NCBI GenBank assembly: GCA_030248135.1
Contig: JASANC010001169.1
Coordinates: 248,001-312,000, forward strand
DNA length: 64,000 bases
Direction of reading: 5' to 3'
DNA from: Theristus sp. LFF4_11
Lineage: Eukaryota; Nematoda; Chromadorea; Monhysterida; Xyalidae
A program made the position numbers and the translations under genes. Positions 1 through 11,200 of this stretch are shown here, piece by piece. Position 1 is the first letter of the stretch. Each line of letters begins with the position of its first letter. The notes below the pieces were generated by a model. The model was not told the origin of the DNA. It searched no databases and worked only from the letters and a program-made list of their open reading frames with translations.

Positions 1-80
1 TACCGCTCACTTGCAGACTGATTGACGCCAGATTGGTGGACAATAAATAAACCCAAAAACTCGAATCCCCCGAACCGCAC

Positions 81-320
81 TTTCGAAGTGCCCGTCTCGG
101 ACGCGTAGAACACCGCCAACCGCGGCCGTGTGTCCTCCGGCTCCACTGTTTGCTCCGCAAATGGCTCCGTCGACTGTTCGCTCGTCTGTACGCCGGAGCT
201 TTCGACTCGCTTTCTCGAGTACCACCACGCGAAGAAACGCGAGTAAACGTAGAACACGACGCCCGGAAGCACGACGCCGAGCAGAGCCGTGAAATAGAGC
301 AGCAGATCGTCGCGTTCCAT
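81..320 (-). CDS. 5' exon of membrane-anchored flavodoxin-domain protein (TYW1- or POR-like), partial
   Basis: The exon reads from ATG at 320 down to 81, 80 codons in phase 0, with a GTGCGG donor at 80-75; the rest lies off the left edge. Residues about 5-33 are one hydrophobic membrane segment followed by basic residues (SRKR). After an acidic, Gln/Glu-rich linker comes LAVFYASETGTSK. That is the first strand and phosphate-binding loop of a flavodoxin fold (family form FYGSQTGTA), which holds FMN. An N-terminal anchor plus flavodoxin domain is known for TYW1 (wybutosine synthesis in tRNA-Phe) and for NADPH-cytochrome P450 reductase; the exon alone cannot separate them. A palindromic MITE sits only about 70 bp upstream of the start codon. 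Earlier in-frame ATGs were not seen. Confidence 0.6.
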
Positions 321-392
321 CAGCGGCACTGACTGGTGCAGTTGCTGAAAGTGGCTGGGGGTGTTGTGGGAAACTAGAATGTGGATCTGGTA

Positions 393-499
393 CAGTCGAA
401 CTCTAAATTATGGGGGATCAGCTAATTGGTTGGTGGTCACGTCACGTGACCACCAACCAATCAGCTGATTCCCTATGACAACTAATCAGTGTTCGACTG
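393..499. mobile_element. Palindromic MITE, TACAGTCGAAC family, copy 1
   Basis: A 107-bp near-perfect palindrome. It begins CAGTCGAACTCTAAATTA after TA and ends GTTCGACTG before TG; the centre is GGTGGTCACGT/CACGTGACCACC. Inner arms read ATCAGCT(A/G)ATTGGTTGG. The same termini occur at 11613, 49658 and 51312, two of those with intact flanking TA. A TA duplication and CAGT start are typical of Tc1/mariner-derived MITEs. It lies in the presumed promoter of the left-edge flavodoxin gene. Confidence 0.85.
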
Positions 500-780
500 T
501 GTGCTGAGTTGAGTGGCTTCATAAGAACTCGTTTTGGAGCAATCACCACGCTCCATTCAGAAGTAGACAATCAAATTGCTTGGCTATTGTAGTTGCATTG
601 CAACTTGTTACACCAAAAAATCATCATGGCTCCTAATGGCTGTTTTCACAACCGGTACCCACGGTCCGCCAAGATCACCAACTGAACAAGAAACAACAGA
701 ACAAGCGCTAGTTCGACTGCACGAGCACGAACGAAACGCCAAGCAAACTGAAGAAAAATCGCTGTGAAACAAAAGACGTC

Positions 781-1626
781 AAAGCCAGCAGATGCATTCA
801 GCAGTGATGCCCACTGCTGATGCAACACCTCGTCCAGTGGTTTCCGTGGCAGCGCCATGCTGCATGGAGGTGATGCGGAGCGGATCACTTTGTTGCTGCG
901 TTGAGGGCCGGACGGACGGGGTTGCACGAGGCCTCGGTGGCGATGCCGCTGCAGACGGGCGTTCAGAACGAACATCTCATAGTCTCTGATTCGTTTCGAA
1001 ATCGCTCTTGCATCGGTGGCTGTTCACTGTGGTGTCCATCACTCTACTGCGGCATTATGGTATGCGTCTGCCACCTGGCGAACTTCATGTATCAGAGTCG
1101 AAAACTGTCCGGTTCTGAACGCAGCTTCGGGATGAGCAACATTGTCCGTGATTGGTGTGGCATATGACAGCTGAGCAGAGACGACACGATCAAAGCGCAG
1201 CCCAAAAAAATGCAGACACACATCGAACTGAAGAGCGCTCGTTCACAGCAACACACGAGCACAGACACACACACAAAAATTGGAACAGTCAGAAGCGCGC
1301 GCGCGCAAAGAAATTCAATTCCGCATGAATGCATGCTAACTGGCCATGTAGCAAGCTGCGACGCACACAAGTCAGTGTGTGTAAGTGCCAAACTGTGCAC
1401 ATCTCCTAGCGAGCAACAAGCCGCCAAGTGCCATGGCGTTTCAGTTCATCTCGCACGATATCCATATTCACAACTGCCCCGAGCGAGGGGCGCAGTTAAA
1501 AATTAGATTGCCAGCGCCCCTACTAAACGCCGCGCAATTCACAAGCACCGTCACACCAGCACGGCGTTATGTGCAACATGTGAGACGTACCGCATTTGAC
1601 GGCATCGACGCGCCACTGCGAGACAT
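781..1626 (-). CDS. Unresolved coding-like stretch, possible small spliced gene
   Basis: I do not recognise a protein here. Three pieces look coding on the minus strand: a short first exon with ATG at 1626 encoding MSRSGASMPSNA, followed by a perfect GTACGT donor; a piece at 1170-1075 after a CTGCTCAG acceptor, with HPEAAFRTGQFSTLIHEVRQ; and a longer piece at about 1019-785 containing ISKRIRDYEMFVLNARLQRH and then LDEVLHQQWASLLN. The first two join in phase 0. The third needs phase 1, and I found no donor that supplies it, so the model is incomplete or wrong. The plus strand has competing open frames over the same bases. The divergent layout with the 320-bp gene on one side and the NUP98-96 3' end on the other leaves room for one small gene. 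Confidence 0.25.
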
Positions 1627-2295
1627 GGCGACCTCAATTGGCACTGCTGTCAGCCAGCTGCCTATTGGTGGTGTCAGTATTAGACAGTAATGGCGTGTAT
1701 GACCAGCTAGAAAATGGTGTTTGTTGGCGTTGGTTGAAATTCACTTTGTATTTGCAACAAGAAAAAAATGCGACACATTTCAAAGATGTAAATAAGCAAG
1801 TACGACTCTAGCCTTGGAGTGTTGGTTTGTGACACCTTCACAATAATGGATTTCCATCAACCTCCTTCTTCAGCAAATATAAAACAGTTTTTTACTGAAT
1901 TTCCATTTCAACAAAACAGAACGAATGTGAACAAGAGGAGTATAAAACGCAAACAACGTTGGCAGGCCCGTATGAGATGAATTACAAACAAACCGGCATG
2001 AATAATGTTACTCTCACAATCAACAATAAAAAGTGCAAAAACATAGAAAACAACCACGTTGGGAACAAAAAAATATGAAGTTTTGCTACAAAAAATCAAC
2101 TATGCAGCTGAATTTCGAACAACTCTCTGAATCAAAATCAAAATGACATTGACACAAATGACACAAAAAAAAACAGAATCAAAAAACATCATCAGACGCA
2201 TCCTACCGGTAATACGAATACAAAACGAAAACCAAGACAATTAGATCACAAAAGCGAACAAAACAGCCAGTCAAAAACAAAACTTTCCAGTCAAT
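1627..2295. other. Intergenic, A-rich, nothing recognised
   Basis: A-rich DNA between the start of the unresolved minus-strand stretch and the NUP98-96 stop codon. Several short A tracts are present. I see no convincing exon, RNA gene or mobile element, and no clear AATAAA on the minus strand just beyond the NUP98-96 stop. Confidence 0.5.
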
Positions 2296-5200
2296 TCATG
2301 CCGGTGGTTCAGCGTCCGGCCGATCAGTCCGCACAGCAATGTCGTATTGCTGTTCAATCGCGTAATCTTGCTCCACAGTCAAACTATCGAGCAACGGTGC
2401 TAATGCGAGCAGCTCATCTTGGCGCAGCAATATGCTCGCTATTTTACTGGTGCGACGGCACATCTCCGAACAGCACAGCCTGCAAAATGCAAAATAATCG
2501 ATTCATGCAATAGTCGAATTCTTTTTTCAGACAGCCGTGATAATGCAGTGTATGCAACAGACCCATCGCTAGTACGTTTTTAGCCTTGTTCAATCTAGCT
2601 TGATGTAAGATAACAACCACTATAAGACACTAGAAGTGTGAACAGGTGATCCGTTTGTTGATTACTGCTCATTCAGGTTTCGGCTGTCAACAGTGCCCTC
2701 ACGTTTATACGAACCTCTGCAGCGGGGTGTCACGTGGCACACGTCCGAGGCGAGGCAGCAACGCAGGCAACAGCTGCTTCACATCGTCCCAGCACTGTAC
2801 GGCAGATTCTTGCTGCGCTGCAAACACAAAGCGGATAATTCAAGAAAACTCATTGTTTTCAGTGAGTACCATGAAAATAATGCAGTGCACCCACCGTTGA
2901 GTTCATCAATCAGTTGCACATAGTCGACATACACTTGTCCAGCCAGGTCCCATTTAACGATCGCTGCCCGATTCGTGAACATTCGCGCCAAGGCAGACCG
3001 TAACCGTCCCATGTCCTCTGAGAAATAAACAAAACTGTTTCCTAAACGTTTGAATCCTAACCCACAAAGACGAACAAACAGACAAAAAGTCACCATTGAC
3101 AATCAGAGTTGGCCCGACGTGTTTCAAGAACAGCTCATAAGCGGCCTTCCAGTTGGACGCTCGCATTGAGTACTCAAACGCAGCGAACGTCTCATTCAAC
3201 GTCAGCGCACGTAGTCGCTGAAAATTAATCCGATTAATACGTGAGCGAAAAGTTCAATTTCAATAAAGAAAAATGGTTATGGATTGCTGGCGCCACTAAA
3301 CAACAGACAACATCAAGGTGAAAAAAGTTTTCTCAAATTAAAACAAACCGCACACACTTTAGCGTCATAGAGCCAGACTTCAGGAATCTTCAGTCGCTGC
3401 GTGACGAACGTCCAGAGAGCGCCGCCGACCGGTGGATCGTTGTCGGGTGTGACGACGAATCGGCAGAGCACATCGCGACACGAGCTGACACGTCTGAAAA
3501 CAAACACAAACACTTGTGGCATGACATTTACACAAAGGTGCTCACTGATGACAGTCACATTTACAACTTGCTTGTCAACGTCTCAAACAATGGCAATTTG
3601 TGCATTCTGGCATTCGAGTTTGGTTAGACCACTCAGTGAACAAATTCAAAAGCAACCAATCCGCTGATCGACCACGATTTAGGATACGACTGTAGTTTAA
3701 CAAGCGAGCTTGAACGAATCACTAAATTTACGAAACAAACAGTCCAAAAATAAGAGCGCAGAATAAACGCGAGAGCGAAAACGAACAAGTGGTTGTCATT
3801 GATGTGCAGGAGCACGAACAGCGCCTCAGCCACGAGGTCAGCAGTGTCCGTGCCCAGCAATTGCCACGCATACGCCAGATGCAGCTCATCTTCAACGTGC
3901 TCCGCGATTTGATGGTAGCCAACCGAGCGCAGACAACACCACAAGTGCCAGCTGAAGAAAAAGCAAAAATATTCAATTCAATTCACAGTGTCCGTGCTGT
4001 AGTGCGAATCTACTGTGCTGCCATTACAGAGTTTTTACTGTTCAGATTCACCACATGGCCGCAAATCCATCACGTTCCAGCACGTCGTCACACGGCTACT
4101 GGTCAGCCAATCAGCAATGAGCTGCAAATATTTGCACCTCACCTGAAATGCGCGTCGAGCTCATTCGACGAGTAATGGTAGGTGTGCAGCAGTGGCTGCA
4201 TCTGCATCGACTGGCGCACGTACAAGCGCAGCATTTCATAGCGCACGTCCCACTGGTCCGGTTGCTCGGTGGACAATGTTGGCCGTGCACAGCCTTGGTC
4301 ACCAGTTGACGACGTCTGCTGCCAGGTGGCGTCAAACGCTGCCAGCACCTCCGACAAGTCGGCTGTCTGCTCGCATGTGTACCTGCAGAGGAAAACATGA
4401 GAAACTAAAAAGTTGTACGATATAGTGAGCAATAAAACAGAACGAAGTGCCCAGCGGTGCTGGTTTGGAAACTGGTTTTTCTTGTGGTATATGCCTGACA
4501 CTGACAATCTGTCGAAAAAAAAATTACACTTACAATGTGTCGAATGAAATCAATCAATCAACGAAAGCCCGCACTAAGCTAACCAGAGATGCAAGGCGAA
4601 CGCGCGCAGCCAGTGCAGTTTGTGGGCACAGTTGACGTTCATTGGTGGCGAGCAGAGTGCGCCGGCCGTGAGCAGCACACACTGATACGTGCTGGAGTCG
4701 ATCAACTCGTCCACACGTTGCATCGACCATTGCGCCAGCTGGCCACTGCTCAGCGACTTCGTATCGCCGGCACCTGAACGTGAAAACAGCAATTCAGATT
4801 TTTTTCGCCCTTACGCATCAATGATAAACAAAACGGCCCGCTCTGCTTCGTGCACCAATCAGCTAGTTCAACACATTGGTCATATTTTTCACGAAGGGGT
4901 GATGATGCGCGTTTTGGTTTGACGAACTTTCCGAAATTTGACAAATTGCAAAAATTCCTGAAATAAGATGATTGGTTACCAATGAGCAGCGCCAACAACG
5001 GCAGTCCATTGTCGAGCGCGCATTGTGCGGCGTCGTGCACCCGGCCAGCTCGCATGTACGCGAGTATACGCGCGCCACTTGTGTCCTGCAGCGGGACGAA
5101 TCAAATGTTGAAAAACGGCAACAAAAGTTGAGAAAAATTTCTTGGCAATTCAAAAAAATACACTCAGACCGCTTGTTTCAGTTCGTTTTTGAGATCACTG

Positions 5201-8200
5201 TCGAACAATTGAGTGAGCCACTCCGAGAGTAGCATTTTTCGTCGCCGTTGCACTTGATAGTCACTCTCTGAAAAATGTTGACCATGACCGGATGAAAAAA
5301 AATCACAATAAAAACAAAAAAACGGAATTATCACGAAACCACTCACGATATTTGTCCGCGTCGTCCAAGCTGCCCCAAAGGATTGCCGCTAGCGCCCAAC
5401 AAGAGCGTTCGTATTCAGTCATTTCTGAAGAAAGATGTATGAAAAAAACCAATGAAACCGGGAAATGAACGCACAAATTTTAGCTGAAACGGGAAACGCG
5501 CCAAAAAAAAGAGCAAACCGGCATCACAGCTGTGATAATCATGCACGGATTGCAAGCCAGCCGTCGGCATCAATTTCGGGCAATCCCCATCCGTTGAATC
5601 AAACTGCGAATGACGCAACTGCACTTCAACCAGTCTCTTCGCCAATGACTGCAATTGATTGATTTTGAAAATCCGCATGCAAGAAAGCAAACTTGGAAAC
5701 GCTGAACAACAAAGAACACTGCAAACGTGATAAAATGTACTCTGTGCGAAAAAGCGTCCGTGAACGTCGGATGTTTCAGTTGAACGAGTCGATCAAAACG
5801 TGTGGTCTGCTGACCCAGACGTGACACGAGAACGCTGGAATCGAGCGGCTGTGCGACGGCGTGCTGCAGCGTTCATGAAAGTCACACAACGTTCAACAAT
5901 TGTGCAGTACGCAAACTGGTTGATTGAGCTGGTAGCCAATCAACGCGTGCCAAATTCGAACGATCCCAATCATTGTCAATCACTGAAAGCTTGCAGGTGA
6001 AAAAGTCCCCAAAGACTCACGGTTGTAATGAGCGAATGATCGCGAGCAAAATGCGCCCTGAAGCGTCGTCCCTGGAACAGTCCGTGATCGACGCGCAAAT
6101 GTTGTCGTCGTGCAGTGAGCGTTTTCACGTAGGGCGCTGCAACCAACTGATACTTCGGCGGGTGCAACTCAAGCTTGACTGTCGTCGTCGTCGCTGCCTG
6201 AACTGCCGATCGATCGTGCTCGGCAGAGCTGCGCACCACCAATGCTGACGACGTGTCGGCATCTGAAAACGGAGTGCTTGGATTTTTTGAACTGCATCAA
6301 TTTGCAGCTGCCCCCACCCCACGCCGGTTTTAGGAGGAGGTACCAACTCAACTTTCAACATTTATCGCACAAAAAATTCAGAAATGCGATGCCGAAACAT
6401 CGATGATGGTAATCATCCGGTGATTTGGAGTCGGGGAGTTCGCTGAGCGTCCCGTGTGACAATACTTTCGACATGAGCTTTTAAACCAAAACTATTCACT
6501 GATCTTACAAGCGATTCCAAGTTAGCAGCACCGAAAAAAGACACAACTCTTCGAAAATTCTCTCGTTTCACCAAATTGCGACCAGAGCGAGCGCACCTTT
6601 CGCCACCAACTGTCTGCTTTTCTCCCACATTTGCTGAAACGACGTCGGCGCCGCACCGTCATCGTCTTGCATCTGGAACAACGAGCGCGACAAGGCCACG
6701 TCAGCGGTGCTGTTGAGCGAGTCGCACAGCGATTCACGCAGCAACGCCGCCGTTTTACTTGCCGCCCCCAGCAAACTGTCGCGGATCGCTAGATTGTCAT
6801 CGGGCTCGTGGGCGACCGTCGTCAGCTGCATGTCTGTAATCAGGTTGAATTTCGCAAAAATACACACCACTCCACTCCGCGTTTCAGCCAATCAGCAAGT
6901 AATTTTATTTCATTTTCGTTTTCCGCACCTGTCTCATGCTGCATGTGTGTCAATTCGTCCAAATGCTCAGTGGTTTGGTGTTTGCTCATTTCGTAGATGC
7001 CACCGCCCAGGCCAACGCCGACGATTTTGTTGACTGTGGTTGTTGTTTGCTGCGAAATAAAGTGTGCATGATTAGGGTTGGTAAAAAACCGTTTTTTATA
7101 TTGCCAAGAAAAAAACCGGTTTCTTTTCCGTTTTAAAACCGTTTTAAAACCATAAAAAACCGAATGCTTCCCAGCTCCTAAACTTTCCAGAACTTGACTT
7201 CTTGAACTCAAAATAGAAAATACATCAAAATTAGTGATTTTGAGCAGCGTAAAATGCTGTTTTCGGGCATACAACCGACCCAATTTGCTATTTTTGCCAC
7301 CCAATGCTATCCAATTTTTTGTTTCAAATCAAATGAATTTCGCTTTTATTGGTTTCCAGGGCAGCACGTTCAATAAATTGAAAATAAAGACTGGGCAGTG
7401 ACCGTGTAGATGTGGGGAGCGGGGAGGGACGGTTGCAATGAGAACGAATAGCTGACCCCGATTGTCAGTCAGTCAGTCTGCATATGCACTTAGTTTAGCA
7501 GTCACCTTGTCTTCATCGTATTTCACTTGACCCTTAGCACAAAAGCTTCTGCAAAATGATGCTTCACCAGTTCAGTTCGACACAGTTCACTGCACCGTTT
7601 TTTCAAAAGTTTAAAAAATTTTAAGGTAAAAAAACCGGTTCTTTATTTTTTCAGAAAAAAAACTGAAAAAAAAACGGTTTTAAAACGGAAAAGAAACCGT
7701 TTTTTTTTTCCTGCGCCAACCTTATGCATGATGAAGCATATCACTTGGAGACGACTCGAACGATTGTGTAATGTCGATTTATTCCAACGTGTCAGACAAA
7801 AATGACGTCATTTGCTCAACCACGCACGCACAGCCTGTGCGGCACAGGCACCAGTTCGGTTCGGTTCGATTGAAAAAACTCAACCTGTGGTTTCAGTGGT
7901 GAGCGCGCTACTTTGCTGCGTTGCACGGCAGCCTGCAACCGTTCGTCCGGTGACATCGGTGCACCAGCAGCAGCAGGCACAACGCCAGTCAACTCCATGG
8001 CGTCGTCATCATCCTCCTCGTCTGCGAGACCGTACTTCGAGAAATGATCCACCTGAGAATGTTTGCTCTTGGTGGTCGGTGTTTCATGCAATTTGGGTTA
8101 TTCACATTTCGTTCGCCTAGTCTGGTTCGCTAATGTGCTGGTCAAGTCACAGCGAAAAGACTGCTGATTTGACAGATTCGAAATTTGTGCACTTGTGAAT

Positions 8201-11200
8201 TGCCGATTAAAACCCAGTAAAACCCCCCGATTTTCCCGGAACGCCTACCTCAAACACCCACGATCCGGTGTCCGGTCGATAGTCGCGGAATGCGGCGCCC
8301 ATTTCAGCCGAAGCCCGTTCCAGACGATCACGGTACCCGATCGATTTCAAACGTTGTACGTCCTGCACAGTTTCCGCCGTCAATCTCAATCTCAATAAGC
8401 ACAAACTCACATCAAAAAGCCGCCAAGCACTCATCCGCTTGCCTTGATCGGCAGTCGCGTGCTCTTGTCGTTCGGCCAGACGCGCTCCAGCGTGATCTCG
8501 GCCGTGCGATTCAGCTGTTCGCCAACCGGCGGCTTCTTCGATTCGTCCGGATACACGGTGACTTCCTTGTGTCGAAACACCACGAGCTCGTCAATGTTCA
8601 AATTCGTGATGTCCAATTCTCCTGGAAATCAAGCAGAAATGATTTCTATTACGATATTGCACTTGGCGGCTGCTCGAGGGCGCGTAAAACATACTTCACC
8701 GCAGCCCAACGAAAACTCCGACACATTTTGGTTTATATTGGTTATCTATTTTTTACCGCCGAGTTGCGTGAAAAACGCTAAAAAACCAATTGCTCAAAGC
8801 ACGAAACACACCAGGCCAAAAGACCGATCCATAGGCGGCGCGTCCGACCGTGAATCCATTGGCAAGCACACATCGGCCGTGGTCGTCGGTCAAGTCAGCC
8901 AGTTCCTCCATCGACGGCACCGTGTAATAGTCGCTGCGTGTGAGACGTATGCCAGCGGGGTGCGTGCTTTGCGCGCTGTCCAGTGGCAATTCAACCGACT
9001 GTGGCGAACTGTGCTCAGTGGTGCCGTTGAGCAGAATTGAGTTCGATTGTGACACGTCCGTCTGACATTGTTGATCGGACAGACGAGTGGAGCGCCGATG
9101 CGAGTGGTGATCGTGGTGATGGTGATGCTGCTTGGAGGACACTGCTGCGTCCTCGCTTGATGGCGACTGTAGTTTCAGTAAAAATCCTTTTTCAGGTTCT
9201 TCACATTTACAACATCAAATTCAAAAAAAACAAGCTTCAAGTTCAAATTTTGGCCCCAAACAGACAATTGCAAAACAATAGGCCCGTCGCCACTATAGGG
9301 CTGCTGCTGCAGAATTTGCAGCACTGTAAGCCAGTTGAATAATTACGTGTATAAATAATGACTCGTCTACGACGACGGCAGTTCTTGACGGCTTGAACAA
9401 CAGTGCAGCGGAACAGCAATCAGCAAGCAGCACATAAAGCAAGCATAACACAGCAGCAGCCCCGTAGTGACGTGTCGGACGCATCTACGTCAGCATGAAT
9501 GTGCCTTGACACTGACCGTCGTCTTCGCGGCAGCCGCATTCACCGGCAACACCGGCGTCTCGTGCGCGAGCGAGTCAGACATGACCGTAGTCGTCAGCAG
9601 CGACTCGTCGAGGTTCAGCCTGCCAACGACACGTGGCACGTTCGTGGCGTCACCAGTGGCCGTCACCGTGGTCAGTGTGTTGTCAGCTGTCGCCAGTATT
9701 GGTGCTCGTGGATGAGGCGTACGCGGCGAGTCGCCAGGCTGGCCATTCATTGCTGATGGACTGCTCAGTGACTGAAACAGACAGAGCAGTTATTATTGAT
9801 TACCAAATAATAACGCAATCCGGTTGAATTGGTAACGCCCAGAAATTTAGAAACCTGATGTTGATCACCACCAACCAAGGCACCAGTGTCAACCAAACTA
9901 CCAAGTAACACAGAAAATGGCAGCGAACATCATTGTGGCTGTTGTACGGCTTCTTGCGTATGACGAGTGCCTTGACATTGCGCTGCGGTATGAATCCTTG
10001 CTTCAGCAGTCGCGTGTCGTCGAACAACTCGTCAAATTGTTGACCGGCCGCTGACTGCAACACAACAAGCAAAACAGTATTGTGATTTTTTTCAATCGAA
10101 TTCTCTAAAATTCTTGAACAGTTTTTTTTCACAGCAGAAACGAACCCGCGTGTTACGTTGCAACGCAGCGGCCAATGGCGATGAGGCGGGCCAGGCGAGA
10201 TTCAATCGTGGCGGTTGCCTCGGGCGGATTGACACGGCGCTGCTGCCGAGGGAGCGATTCAACAGAGAACTGGGCGAACCACCGAACGAATGATGCTGAC
10301 TAGGCGACGCGTTCGTGAGCGATTTGTTTAGAAACTGAAAGAAAACGCATCCAAGATCCAAAAATCACAACAACAACAACAACAACAAAATCCAAGATTG
10401 AAACAAAGTTTGCGCGAAAACAAGCACCAATTGAGCATGTCACGAATACCAGCTCCAAAAAGCATTTCTGTAACCAGAATGTCTTCCTTTTTAGACAGCA
10501 GGTCAGCAGCTGGCACAAAGAAGCAACTTTTTTCCGACCTGTCTTTGAGCAATCGGATCAGTGGGTCTCGGTCTCGTTGTTGACTCAGCGCTGCCAGTGG
10601 TTGCCGAGTCGTGTAGCAACTTCGACAGCGGATTGTCTCCATACGGATTCATTGCAATGCCAGTCAATGTCGCTTGCAGCATCGCCTGTTGTGCGGCTGC
10701 TTGACTCGCATCGCTGCAAAATGAATGCAATACAAATGTGCACGGATTTGGTCACTGAAAGCTGTGCAACGAGAATCCTTGAATGAAAACCGACGTTCCC
10801 AACGTGATCGTCTGCGACTGCAACGGTTGCGCGGTGGAAAACGTCAGCGATGTGCCTGCAAATGGCCGTTCTGCCGATTAAAATTCAGTTCACTTCCAAT
10901 TTTCTGGCGCAAAGATGGAAAAACCGAAACCACAGAAACGCCACAAAAGAAAGCACAAACCAGCGGCGGGTTGAGCGACTCCAAACGGCGCAAACGCCTG
11001 CGTCTGCGGGCGACTGGCAGCGGCGGCGCCGAACAGGCCAGCGCCGGGCTGCGCCAACGTCGACGCCGCCGATGTGGCCCCGAAGAAGCCGGTCGTCGCT
11101 GGCTGCTGTGTCGCGCCAAACAGGCTGCCGGGCTTCTGAGCAGTCGACGGCTGACCGAACAAGCTCAAGCCGCCCGCCGGCTGTTGCGGTTGGCCGAGTT

